Of a stretch of DNA of 64,000 nucleotides, positions 16,723-24,232 are shown in pieces. Every line of letters begins with the position of its first letter. Within the stretch, counting starts at the first letter, position 1. Source of the stretch: an uncultured Saprospiraceae bacterium (lineage in GTDB: Bacteria > Bacteroidota > Bacteroidia > Chitinophagales > Saprospiraceae); NCBI GenBank assembly GCA_938016265.1, contig CALLWB010000052.1:1-64000 (forward strand), in the 5' to 3' direction. The notes beneath the pieces are model-generated. The model was not told where the DNA came from. It ran no database searches and worked only from the letters and a program-made list of their open reading frames with translations. A program made the position numbers and the translations under genes.

Positions 16723-17157
16723 ATGGGAATCATACTACTACTTTCGATTTTTGTAGTTGCTTTAGCTGGCACAGCGATCTATCGAAACACGAAAAAACAA
16801 AATCAAATGGGTCTTGACACACTCGATGCTAAAATGGAAGACGAAACAAGCAAAAAAGAAGGTTGGTTTAAAAAATTGCAGGCTCGATGGGGAGTTTCTG
16901 CCGGCAGAGCAGTTATCATTCTGATCGTATTTGCCATGACAGGAACTACCGTTCTTTTTATCAAGGCACCAATTCTAAATTTCATTATTGGTACTAGCGA
17001 AAAAACCTGGATTCATAGTATCATTTATTTCATTCTTATTCTACCGATCTATAATATTTTGTTGTTGATCTACGGTTCCCTTTTTGGTCAATTCAATTTT
17101 TTCTGGGACTTTGAGAAACGATTTTTTAAGCGATTTGTCCCCGGTAAGAAAAAATAA
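16723..17157 (+). CDS. DUF6787 family membrane protein
   Basis: This encodes 144 aa. An N-terminal hydrophobic segment (residues 1-20) is followed by a charged linker, then LQARWGVSAGRAVIILIVFA leading into two further membrane segments and the end YGSLFGQFNFFWDFEKRFFK. The RW.V....RA and YG.LFGQF.FFW.FEKR signatures are those of the small Bacteroidota membrane proteins classed as DUF6787. No function is known. It is 86 nt after the carboxylase and 16 nt before the RNA methyltransferase, with which it is probably co-transcribed. Confidence 0.7.
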   Translation: MGIILLLSIFVVALAGTAIYRNTKKQNQMGLDTLDAKMEDETSKKEGWFKKLQARWGVSAGRAVIILIVFAMTGTTVLFIKAPILNFIIGTSEKTWIHSIIYFILILPIYNILLLIYGSLFGQFNFFWDFEKRFFKRFVPGKKK

Positions 17158-17173
17158 GTCCTAATTTAGCCAA

Positions 17174-18364
17174 ATGGCAAAACCAAATCACAAATCCAGT
17201 CGAAAAGATCAATTCATAGCAAAAACGCTGTTTGGTCTGGAAGAATTATTAGCCGAAGAGCTTAGACAACTTGGTGCTCAAAAAGTATTGATCCTTCGCA
17301 GGGCGGTATCTTTTGATGGAGATAAGGAGTTGATGTACCGAGCTAATTTGCACTGCCGAACAGCCCTAAGAATCCTAAAAGTAGTCTATCAGTTTACTGC
17401 GAGAAACGAGGAAGAACTGTATCGTGGTATTCAGGATATCTTCTGGGAGAAGCATATGTCTTTGAATGATACGCTTTCTGTTGATGCGGTAACGTCTTCT
17501 GAGATTTTTCGGCACTCCAAGTATGCTGCATTAAAAACGAAAGATGCGATTTGCGATCAGTTTAGAAGGAGGACTGGCAAACGCCCTTCGGTAGAAACCA
17601 GACATCCCAACCTCAAAATCAATGTTCACATTTTTGAAGATAAGGTGACGGTCTCGCTAGATAGTTCGGGAAGTTCGCTGCATATGCGAAACTACCGACA
17701 AGGCGACCACCCTGCTCCAATAAACGAAGTACTTGCTGCTGGTATGATCATGCTGACGGGCTGGGATGGGACGACCGATTTTATTGATCCGATGTGCGGT
17801 TCTGGTACGTTGCTAGCGGAAGCGGCATTGATCACTCAAAACATTGCACCTGGCGCGTTACGACGGTATTTTGGATTTCAAGGATGGCGTAGTTTTAATA
17901 AACAACTCTGGGAAAAAATAAAAAAAGAGGAACGAGAAAACAGAACCGAACCACGATGCAAAATTTTTGGTTATGACAAATCCAACTTGTCCATTCGTCA
18001 TTCTAAAGACAACTTGTTCATTCGGGAATTTTCTTTTATTCGAATAAAACAAGCTCGATTTTCGGAGTTAGAACCGCCTGTCAAATCAGGTATTATGGTG
18101 TTCAATCCGCCTTATGGGGAGCGATTGGGCAAGGAGGAAGATATTGACGCTTTTTACACCATGATCGGAGATTCACTTAAACAACGATTTGCCGGTTATG
18201 ATGCTTGGATAATATCTTCCAACAAAGAAGCGTTAAAACAGGTAGGACTTCGCGCTACGAATAAACATCAATTGTATAACGGTGCGCTCGACTGTAAATT
18301 TCAATGTTTTAGCATGTATGAAGGCAGTCTTACGCCAAAAGGAGAAGAAGAAGAAGAAGAATAA
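17174..18364 (+). CDS. THUMP-domain class I SAM-dependent RNA methyltransferase (RlmL N-half type)
   Basis: This encodes 396 aa. A THUMP domain (~60-160) precedes a Rossmann methyltransferase domain with motif I IDPMCGSGTLLAEAAL (~204-219) and catalytic motif IV FNPPYGERLG (310-319), the N-x2-3-Y signature of base N-methylation. The layout matches the YcbY/RlmL N-terminal half, which makes m2G2445 in 23S rRNA in E. coli; the exact target here is inference. The C-terminus ends in a run of six glutamates from GAA codons. Its stop overlaps the next ATG (TAATG), so the small secreted gene downstream is translationally coupled. Confidence 0.88.
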   Translation: MAKPNHKSSRKDQFIAKTLFGLEELLAEELRQLGAQKVLILRRAVSFDGDKELMYRANLHCRTALRILKVVYQFTARNEEELYRGIQDIFWEKHMSLNDTLSVDAVTSSEIFRHSKYAALKTKDAICDQFRRRTGKRPSVETRHPNLKINVHIFEDKVTVSLDSSGSSLHMRNYRQGDHPAPINEVLAAGMIMLTGWDGTTDFIDPMCGSGTLLAEAALITQNIAPGALRRYFGFQGWRSFNKQLWEKIKKEERENRTEPRCKIFGYDKSNLSIRHSKDNLFIREFSFIRIKQARFSELEPPVKSGIMVFNPPYGERLGKEEDIDAFYTMIGDSLKQRFAGYDAWIISSNKEALKQVGLRATNKHQLYNGALDCKFQCFSMYEGSLTPKGEEEEEE

Positions 18365-18708
18365 TGCGACTATCTTTTCTAATCTTATTTGTTTTATTGT
18401 CTAGGATTTGCATTGGGCAGACTTCCTACACGTCGCTATTTCTAAAACCTAAATTCTCCTTGAATAACCCACCTAGTATTCAACAAATAAAAACTCCAAC
18501 AACTCAATTCCAAACTGCTCCTAGCCCATTTACTACAAAAACGCCTACGGTACCTCAAGTAGCTGTGCCTCCGGGTTTTGCTTACGAGGAATTGGGGGTA
18601 TTTTGTAAACTAGAATATAATATGGGTAAAGGTGCCCGACTTCCTGTGCGGTTTCGTCTTGGTGAATTCCATTATACGGAAGGATTGGAAGGGAAACATT
18701 CACAATAA
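18364..18708 (+). CDS. Small secreted protein of unknown function
   Basis: This encodes 114 aa. MRLSFLILFVLLSRICIGQ is a good signal peptide with cleavage after residue 18 or 19. The mature part has a Pro/Thr-rich stretch (residues ~35-65: KTPTTQF, KTPTVPQVAVPPG) and a short C-terminal part with one cysteine and basic residues. I do not recognise the family. It starts inside the stop of the methyltransferase and ends 5 nt before the frameshifted gene, so it is part of the same transcript. Confidence 0.6.
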   Translation: MRLSFLILFVLLSRICIGQTSYTSLFLKPKFSLNNPPSIQQIKTPTTQFQTAPSPFTTKTPTVPQVAVPPGFAYEELGVFCKLEYNMGKGARLPVRFRLGEFHYTEGLEGKHSQ

Positions 18709-18713
18709 ATAAA

Positions 18714-19014
18714 ATGATCAAACAGATCGCATTTATAGTTGCGATTTTGCTCCCTGGCTTTAAATGGCTCAAAAGATTTACAAGTACTGGCAACGAAAAA
18801 TTTTCCAGAGTGGAAAAGGATATTGAATGAATCTGGCAATCAAAAGGTAACAATTAAAGAACTTGCCCACCTCAACCATGTATTTCAAAATTGTGAAACT
18901 GGTTTGCCTGATGAATACGAATCAATAAAAGAGTCGTTTTCCCAAAGTACTATGAAGGAAATAACTGGTTGGATAAAAAACAATTACAATTATCGCTGCT
19001 CATCCAATAACTAG
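18714..19014 (+). pseudogene. Small secreted protein interrupted by a one-base frameshift
   Basis: ATG 18714 begins a typical signal peptide, MIKQIAFIVAILL, but this frame then runs into unlikely sequence and stops at 18830. The +1 frame, blocked upstream by TAG at 18736-18738, continues ALNGSKDLQVLATKNFPEW and on for about 90 residues to TAA. Removing one C from the CCC run at 18752-18754 would give a continuous signal peptide ...VAILLLALNGSKD and one intact secreted protein of about 99 aa. The gene is therefore either a recent pseudogene or affected by a sequencing error. An alternative is a TTG start at 18739, which would lack the signal peptide. The protein family is not recognised. Confidence 0.55.
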
Positions 19015-19061
19015 GAAAATCAACAGTCCTCTGCTTGTAAGTTGCTTTATTGTGAAAAAAA

Positions 19062-19089
19062 TGCGTCCTTTTCTCCAAAACTACGTGTA
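19062..19089 (+). promoter_or_regulatory. SigZ-type promoter, copy 1 (ahead of sigZ)
   Basis: TGCGTC (19062-19067), 16 nt, CGTGTA (19084-19089), 31 nt before the sigZ ATG. The same two hexamers at exactly the same spacing, with a T-rich start of the spacer, occur before the next two genes. This predicts that the sigma factor transcribes its own gene. The CGT in the -10 is common for extracytoplasmic-function sigma promoters. Confidence 0.75.
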
Positions 19090-19120
19090 GTACAAATGTA
19101 GATCATTTAAAAAAACAAAA

Positions 19121-19663
19121 ATGGGAGATATTTCAGATTTGTGGATAAAATTTAATGCGGAGATTCGCCGGTACATTGTTCGCCGAATTGGAGATAAGGC
19201 AGAGGTCGATGACATTGTTCAGGATGTATTTTTAAAAATCATTAAAAATCGGCAAAAAATACAAACTGTTGAAAATGTCCAGGAATACCTATATAAAATG
19301 ACCCGAAATACGATCGCCGATAATTTCAGAGTAAAGAAAATAAAGTTGGTTGAATTGAAGGGCGTAGAGCGGACAGAGGAAGAAGCTGATGAAAATTTGA
19401 ATACGCTAATATCGGAGTGCTGCATTAAATTTTTCATCGACAAATTGCCTGAAAAATACAAGGAGGCACTCACCTACACAGAATTAGAAAAACTATCTCA
19501 AAAAGAATTTGCAGAAAAAGCCAACATCAGTTATTCCGGAGCGAAGTCCAGAGTACAACGAGGAAGAGAAAAACTTAAAGATCTTCTAAATGAATGCTGC
19601 CAATTTGAGAGCGACAAATATGGCAATTTGCTGGATTCTGAGGCGCCCAATTGTGGCTGTTAA
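19121..19663 (+). CDS. sigZ: RNA polymerase sigma factor, SigZ type
   Basis: This encodes 180 aa. Sigma region 2 occupies about residues 5-75 (AEVDDIVQDVFLKII, VQEYLYKMTRNTIADNFR). Region 4 occupies about residues 105-160 (LPEKYKEALTYTELEKLSQK, then ISYSGAKSRVQRGREKLKDL). The C-terminal tail is LNECCQFESDKYGNLLD followed by NCGC, a cysteine-rich extension seen in SigZ-like factors. No anti-sigma gene is adjacent on either side. The CC and CGC cysteines could sense thiol oxidants or metals directly (inference). The neighbours are two tiny cysteine-pair proteins under an identical promoter, which suggests a dedicated regulon. Confidence 0.85.
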   Translation: MGDISDLWIKFNAEIRRYIVRRIGDKAEVDDIVQDVFLKIIKNRQKIQTVENVQEYLYKMTRNTIADNFRVKKIKLVELKGVERTEEEADENLNTLISECCIKFFIDKLPEKYKEALTYTELEKLSQKEFAEKANISYSGAKSRVQRGREKLKDLLNECCQFESDKYGNLLDSEAPNCGC

Positions 19664-19673
19664 ACCCAATGCA

Positions 19674-19701
19674 TGCGTCTTTTTTTCACTTAGCACGTGT
19701 A
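19674..19701 (+). promoter_or_regulatory. SigZ-type promoter, copy 2 (ahead of the Cys-rich lipoprotein)
   Basis: TGCGTC (19674-19679), 16 nt beginning with T7, CGTGTA (19696-19701), 43 nt before the ATG at 19745. It is identical in both hexamers to copy 1. Confidence 0.75.
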
Positions 19702-19744
19702 GTTAATAGATCAATTAGATTTTTTAACTAAAAATTCTCTTAAA

Positions 19745-19939
19745 ATGAAAAAATTAATTTTTTGCTCCTTTCTCTTTTGTGCAACTTTTTTTCAAAGCTG
19801 TTCTGCAATCAGGTGCTGTGCAACGGAGCCTTGTGAGCCTGAAGTTTGTTGCCCTGGAAACGCTGAATGCTGTGCGGTTTCCAATACTTCAACTTCTTCT
19901 GAACTCCTAGGACAAGCTACTGTAAATAAAGACGAGTAG
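19745..19939 (+). CDS. Tiny cysteine-rich lipoprotein of the SigZ module
   Basis: This encodes 64 aa. The signal MKKLIFCSFLFCATFFQSC ends in a lipobox with Cys19. The mature part then reads CSAIRCCATEPCEPEVCCPG followed by NAECC: eight further cysteines, six of them in adjacent pairs, within 30 residues. The remainder is Ser/Thr-rich and ends in an acidic tail. No known domain. Closely spaced cysteine pairs suggest soft-metal or metalloid binding, or a redox buffer, at the membrane surface (inference). It is controlled by a promoter like that of sigZ and closed by its own terminator. Confidence 0.75.
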   Translation: MKKLIFCSFLFCATFFQSCSAIRCCATEPCEPEVCCPGNAECCAVSNTSTSSELLGQATVNKDE

Positions 19940-19987
19940 GCTTGCAGATGGCCAAACTTATCGTTGTAACTCAAATCATTTTTATTC

Positions 19988-20020
19988 AAAAAGCCTCTTA
20001 CAAAAAGGGGCTTTTTGTTT
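19988..20020 (+). terminator. Terminator after the Cys-rich lipoprotein
   Basis: AAAAAGCC (19988-19995) pairs with GGCTTTTT (20009-20016), followed by GTTTTC. It separates the lipoprotein transcript from the third SigZ-type promoter. Confidence 0.75.
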
Positions 20021-20053
20021 TCTGCCTCTTCTTTTGAATTATATTTTCAAAAT

Positions 20054-20081
20054 TGCGTCTTTTTTCACCATTCAGCGTGTT
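20054..20081 (+). promoter_or_regulatory. SigZ-type promoter, copy 3 (ahead of the 59-aa Cys-pair protein)
   Basis: TGCGTC (20054-20059), 16 nt beginning with T6, CGTGTT (20076-20081). It differs from the other two copies in only the last base of the -10, and lies 47 nt before the ATG at 20129. Confidence 0.72.
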
Positions 20082-20128
20082 AAAAGTAAATACAGACAAC
20101 AATTTTTTCATTATTCAATAACAACACC

Positions 20129-20308
20129 ATGAAATCTATAAAAAAAGAATCAGGGAAGATTGCACCAAGTAAAGGAACATGCTGTGAAACTTCCACAAAC
20201 AAAGAAACAAATAGTAAGGTATGTTGCCTGCCACCTTCAGATGGCTCTTCCTGCTGCGATAAAACGGAATCAAAAGAAGAAAATGCGAAAAAATCAGGCT
20301 GCTGCTAA
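20129..20308 (+). CDS. 59-aa protein with four Cys-Cys pairs, SigZ module
   Basis: ATG 20129 to TAA 20306-20308 encodes 59 aa, too short for most gene finders. It has no signal peptide. Four CC pairs are spaced through a lysine/serine-rich, low-complexity chain: GTCCETST (18-19), KVCCLPP (32-33), SSCCDK (42-43) and the extreme C-terminus SGCC (58-59). It is a probable cytoplasmic counterpart of the Cys-rich lipoprotein at 19745, and the last residues resemble the cysteine tail of SigZ. The SigZ-type promoter at the right distance and the exact reading frame of the cysteine pairs support it as a real gene. Function is unknown; metal or metalloid binding or thiol buffering is inference. Confidence 0.7.
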   Translation: MKSIKKESGKIAPSKGTCCETSTNKETNSKVCCLPPSDGSSCCDKTESKEENAKKSGCC

Positions 20309-20375
20309 TTTATTCAGACAAATTTTTGCTGAAGGAGAAAGTAGTCTCCTAAGTTAAACAAAGGTTAAAGTTCGA

Positions 20376-20939
20376 TTATTTTTTTTCTTGCCAGCGGTAG
20401 GAGTTGAGGTCAAAACCTGCCAAATCAAGTACCCGATCGACGACCGTGGAAGCCAGTTCTTCAAACGTTTTTGGGCGACTATAAAAGGAAGGAGATGCTG
20501 GACAAATGATGCCCCCAGCCTCCGCAACTGTTTGCATATTTCGGATATGAATAAGGCTATATGGGGTGTCCCGTACTACTAAAATCAGACGCCTTCTTTC
20601 CTTCAAAACGACGTCAGCTGCACGGGTAGTCAAATCAGTAGAAACACCAGTCGCAATGCGGCCTAACACACCCATCGAGCAAGGACAAACAATCATTGTT
20701 TCATACTTGGCCGAACCGGAAGCAAAGGGAGCCATAAAATTATTTTTTTCATAAAATGAAAATGGATAATTTTTATAATCTTCGTTGTCTAATTCTAACT
20801 TCCAGGTGAGCTTTGCATTTTCGCTCATGACGATGCCTACCTGGTCAATTTGAGGATGAAGTTGCTGCAATTTGTCTAGTAAAACTTTTGCATAAATTGC
20901 CCCACTTGCACCACCAATTGCTACAACCACTTTTTTCAT
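20376..20939 (-). CDS. ubiX: UbiX-family flavin prenyltransferase
   Basis: This encodes 187 aa, normal for UbiX. Visible are the FMN-binding start VVVAIGGASGAIYAKVLLDK, the ASGSAKYETMIVCPCSMGVL segment and the RRRLILVVRDTPYSLIHI segment with the conserved Arg-Asp-Thr-Pro. The enzyme prenylates reduced FMN with dimethylallyl phosphate to make the cofactor used by UbiD-type decarboxylases, serving ubiquinone or menaquinone and aromatic acid metabolism. No ubiD gene is near. It is convergent with the SigZ module and divergent from the thioredoxin-like gene. Confidence 0.92.
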   Translation of the reverse strand: MKKVVVAIGGASGAIYAKVLLDKLQQLHPQIDQVGIVMSENAKLTWKLELDNEDYKNYPFSFYEKNNFMAPFASGSAKYETMIVCPCSMGVLGRIATGVSTDLTTRAADVVLKERRRLILVVRDTPYSLIHIRNMQTVAEAGGIICPASPSFYSRPKTFEELASTVVDRVLDLAGFDLNSYRWQEKK

Positions 20940-21037
20940 AATAGTAAATTTGGTAAATTTGGAATTATATTTGATTTTGAATGATCAAGATACTATTTCG
21001 ACATCAACAAACATGTCGTTAATCTAAATCAATTTTT

Positions 21038-21592
21038 ATGAAGAATGTTTTGACCGGGACTATATTTATGGTTTTTATTTTAAGCATTTTTTCTTTTTCC
21101 ACCAAGCAAACTCTTGACATCGAGCAAGGTAATGTAAAATGGTATACTTGGCAAGAAGCAGTCGAAGCATCTAAAAAGGAAAAGAAAAAAATCTTTATCG
21201 ATATCTATACGGATTGGTGCGGCTGGTGCAAACGAATGGACAAAGCAACGTTCGAAGATCCTGAAGTCGCCAAATTTCTAAACGAAAACTTCTATCCTGT
21301 AAAAATGAATGCAGAAATGAAGGATGAAATCGTTTATAACAACCATACCTTCAAATTCGTAGCTTCAGGAAGAAAAGGTTATCACCAACTGGCAGCGGCC
21401 TTATTGGATGGTCGCCTCTCCTACCCGACTACCGTTTTCCTAAATGAAGAATTTGAAATCATGCAGCGAATTCCAGGATTTATGGATGCCAATCAATTTA
21501 GTATGGTAATGGAATATCTCGCCGGAGACTATGACAAAAAAATATCCTGGGAAGAATTTCAGGTCCAATACGCAGAACGAAAAAAATTATGA
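21038..21592 (+). CDS. Secreted thioredoxin-fold protein (CGWC)
   Basis: This encodes 184 aa. An N-terminal signal (about 1-21) is followed by a thioredoxin-like domain of the thioredoxin_7 type: WQEAVEASKKEKKKIFIDIY, then active site DWCGWCKRMD (Cys61, Cys64), then a cis-proline region YPTTVFLNEEFE. Such periplasmic proteins reduce or isomerise disulfides. A strong terminator follows at 21623. The upstream region has two TAAATTTG and one TATATTTG motifs, any of which could be the -7 element. Confidence 0.88.
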   Translation: MKNVLTGTIFMVFILSIFSFSTKQTLDIEQGNVKWYTWQEAVEASKKEKKKIFIDIYTDWCGWCKRMDKATFEDPEVAKFLNENFYPVKMNAEMKDEIVYNNHTFKFVASGRKGYHQLAAALLDGRLSYPTTVFLNEEFEIMQRIPGFMDANQFSMVMEYLAGDYDKKISWEEFQVQYAERKKL

Positions 21593-21622
21593 TGGTAATT
21601 AATCATCGAAAAATAGAACAGA

Positions 21623-21660
21623 AGCCGAATCGTGACAAACCGATTCGGCTTTTTTTATTT
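21623..21660 (+). terminator. Strong Rho-independent terminator
   Basis: AGCCGAATCG (21623-21632), 8-nt loop, CGATTCGGCT (21641-21650), followed by TTTTTTATTT. A perfect 10-bp stem and T-run after the thioredoxin-like gene. Confidence 0.92.
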
Positions 21661-21748
21661 CGATACCCCTCTTCACTTTCATTGAGTCGAGCTCGTTTTT
21701 CTTATTAATTTTTCTAATTTTGACTTTTCTGATTAATTAATAATTGCT

Positions 21749-22948
21749 ATGAAAAAGAATACGTTAGGCTTTGGCTCTTTTTGCGCGAATGAATTAAAGA
21801 CAGACCAAAAAGTACGTCCTCATCAACTCCCTATTTATGCGACTTCTTCCTTCGAATTTGATACGATTGATCAGGGGATTGATATTTTTAAAGGGAAAGA
21901 AAAGGGGCATGTTTATGGCAGATATGGCAATCCGACAATTGAGACGGTGGCCAATAAAATTGCTGCGCTGGAAGGATTCGGTTTGGACATCGAGCCTCAT
22001 GGAATAATGGTCGGCTCTGGAATGGCAGCGATCTCCACCCTATTTCTAGGATTGCTGAAAGCAGGAGACAAAATATTGACGCAAGGAAATTTATACGGAG
22101 GCACCACGGAACTACTAAAAAAAGTGCTTGGCCCATTCCAAATAGAAACTATCTTTACTAATCTTCAAGATACAGAGCAGGTAGAACAAATTTTGAAGGC
22201 GGACCCTGATATCAAACTACTCTACTTTGAGACGCCTGCCAATCCTACCATGGCCTGTGTAGACATCGAGCGACTATGTGCTATCGCCCATTCACTAGGA
22301 AGAAAAACCGCAATTGACAATACGTTTTGCACCCCCTATCTCCAACAGCCATTTAAATTTGGGGCTGACTTTGTACTTCATTCTACTACCAAATTTCTAA
22401 ACGGACATGGCAATTCAATTGCAGGAATTGTCATAGGAAAAGACAAGGAACTAATGGAACAGAAAATCTGGACCGCCATGAAACTTCTAGGCACCAACTG
22501 CAATCCCTTCGACGCCTGGCTTGTCAACAATGGACTAAAAACACTGGAGTTGAGAATGGACCGACATAGTGCCAACGCTCAAGCTATTGCAGAGTTTCTC
22601 CATCAACACCCCTCGGTAGACCGAGTCAATTATAACGGGCTTCCCTCCCACCCTGATCACGAAATCGCGAAGAAACAGATGAGCCAATTTGGCGGCATGC
22701 TGAGTTTCGAACTAACTGGTGGACTGGAAGCTGGTATCCGATTTATGAATGCTATTCAACTTTGTACACTTGCGCCGACGTTGGGCGATGTGGACACCTT
22801 GGTACTGCATCCTGCTTCCAGCTCGCATATCAATGTCGCCAAAGAACTGAGGGAGGCAAACGGGATAACAGATGGTTTGATTCGGCTGTCTGTCGGAATT
22901 GAAAATGTGGAAGATTTGATTGCAGATATAGGGCAAGCTATTGGATAA
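21749..22948 (+). CDS. Trans-sulfuration PLP enzyme (methionine gamma-lyase / cystathionine gamma-synthase group)
   Basis: This encodes 399 aa, full length for Cys/Met metabolism PLP enzymes. Motifs: YGRYGNPT (56-63), GSGMAAIST (89-97), YFETPANPT (159-167), and LHSTTKFLNGHGN with the PLP lysine at 215. The SGMAAI and HGN-type context favour methionine gamma-lyase, but cystathionine gamma-synthase and O-acetylhomoserine sulfhydrylase share nearly all of this, so the reaction is not fixed by sequence alone. It is a cytosolic tetramer in known relatives. It has its own transcript between two terminators. Confidence 0.85.
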   Translation: MKKNTLGFGSFCANELKTDQKVRPHQLPIYATSSFEFDTIDQGIDIFKGKEKGHVYGRYGNPTIETVANKIAALEGFGLDIEPHGIMVGSGMAAISTLFLGLLKAGDKILTQGNLYGGTTELLKKVLGPFQIETIFTNLQDTEQVEQILKADPDIKLLYFETPANPTMACVDIERLCAIAHSLGRKTAIDNTFCTPYLQQPFKFGADFVLHSTTKFLNGHGNSIAGIVIGKDKELMEQKIWTAMKLLGTNCNPFDAWLVNNGLKTLELRMDRHSANAQAIAEFLHQHPSVDRVNYNGLPSHPDHEIAKKQMSQFGGMLSFELTGGLEAGIRFMNAIQLCTLAPTLGDVDTLVLHPASSSHINVAKELREANGITDGLIRLSVGIENVEDLIADIGQAIG

Positions 22949-22983
22949 GGGATGCGTTCTATTAATATTCAAAGAAGAAAAAC

Positions 22984-23007
22984 GGCCAGACATAAGAATG
23001 CCTGGCC
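22984..23007. terminator. Possible bidirectional terminator between convergent genes
   Basis: GGCCAG (22984-22989) and CTGGCC (23002-23007) form a GC-rich stem in the 89-nt gap between two convergent genes. It is flanked by an A-rich run on the left and TACATTTTCTT on the right, so it could serve either strand. The stem is short. Confidence 0.5.
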
Positions 23008-23037
23008 TACATTTTCTTGAATGTTCTTTAGGTTTGA

Positions 23038-24168
23038 CTAATAGTATTTATAAACTTTGTTTGAATAACCATTATTTATAGACCATAAAGCTTTATCTGT
23101 TCCGTTTACCTGTCCATCAAAATTGAGATCTGCATTGGTATAGTGATTAAAAAAACCGTTTTGTTGGTTCCATAAAATTTTATCCCCTCCATGGATTTCT
23201 GATACAAAAGAATCTGATAGTTGATCTATATCCCCAACATACATCACCCAGATATCCGGCCCCTGAGAAAGCCTTTTTTGGCCAAATCCCCAGCCAGAAA
23301 GAAAGTAGCTATCTTGCACTCTAAAATCATACTCCAGAAGATTGCCGACAAGTTTCACATAACCATGACTCATCACTGCCATATGGTTGCGGTGTTCGAT
23401 CACTATATAACAGTTTTCTTGATTAATTTCGTTGGAAGTGAGACAATTTCCAACTAATTCTATGTGCCCATCTTTATATAACAACCCTGCTCGTTCAGCA
23501 AGAATTGTTGTTGGCGAGTTGTGTGTTCCAGTTTCACTTCTGAAAGAAAGGTATACCCAATCTACTACCTCCTCGTCGTAGGGCCCACTGAAGCTGTTTT
23601 CGGCAGGTGTACCTTGATAATTGATTGGTGGAACATTGTAGGGTTGGCCGGGGGGAGTGGGTATTGACACCGTGCTTAGGGGAGTCTGTCCTGGTAACAA
23701 CCCTCTATGCGCACTACTACCAGTTCTTAAATTTAGAGACGTTTCCATTTCCTTGGTGGTTGGATTGTAGGCCCCTTCCAAAAAAACATGAATATTCAAA
23801 TTAATACAAGTAACTACATTGACCTGTACATACACAGAATCGCATGTCTGCGTCGAATCGCAAGAGGTGTAATAAAACTCATCGTCTCCAAAAAATATTT
23901 GTCCAGGAAAATAGGACAATGTACCATCAATTGCAAGGGAGATAATAGCATCTGGATTTTTGGAAGAAACAATTGGACCAGGGATTATAGAGTTCGTGGG
24001 ACAATCGTTTATGGCAACATTTACGAACATCGGTACGCCCAAATCCGTTGTAAAAGAATCCTCCAATGCACAGCCATTCGGTGCAGCATTCGCATAGGTC
24101 AAATTGAAGTAAGCGGCAATAAAAAAACAGCCAAAAAGCAAAATAGACTTAAATGTTAAACACTTCAT
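23038..24168 (-). CDS. Secreted Ig-like protein with the HRNH/dockerin-like C-terminal module
   Basis: This encodes 376 aa with a signal peptide (about 1-28). Residues ~35-125 are an Ig-like beta domain (DSFTTDLGVPMFVNVAINDC, DGTLSYFPGQIFFGDDEFYY). From ~128 follows a module also present in the proteins at 28363 and 43084: VFLEGAYN, RGLLPGQ, QPYN.PPINYQGTP, VVDWVYLSFR, AERAGLLYKDG, YIVIEHRNHMAVMS, YDFR, then WVMYVGD and two repeats ending ADLNFDGQVNGTDKALWSIN, which resemble calcium-binding dockerin loops. No T9SS type A or B tail is seen. It is probably a surface or secreted protein; its role is unknown. Confidence 0.75.
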   Translation of the reverse strand: MKCLTFKSILLFGCFFIAAYFNLTYANAAPNGCALEDSFTTDLGVPMFVNVAINDCPTNSIIPGPIVSSKNPDAIISLAIDGTLSYFPGQIFFGDDEFYYTSCDSTQTCDSVYVQVNVVTCINLNIHVFLEGAYNPTTKEMETSLNLRTGSSAHRGLLPGQTPLSTVSIPTPPGQPYNVPPINYQGTPAENSFSGPYDEEVVDWVYLSFRSETGTHNSPTTILAERAGLLYKDGHIELVGNCLTSNEINQENCYIVIEHRNHMAVMSHGYVKLVGNLLEYDFRVQDSYFLSGWGFGQKRLSQGPDIWVMYVGDIDQLSDSFVSEIHGGDKILWNQQNGFFNHYTNADLNFDGQVNGTDKALWSINNGYSNKVYKYY

Positions 24169-24232
24169 TTTTAAATTGTTTAAAGGTTAATTAATGTAAT
24201 AAAATGGTAGTAGTTAGGCCATTTAGTTTCAA

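Noticed and set aside
20160-20357. 65-aa frame overlapping the Cys-pair gene
   Set aside because: It starts with TTG in another frame of the 59-aa gene, has no promoter of its own and lacks any conserved character. The cysteine-pair frame fits the promoter and the neighbours.
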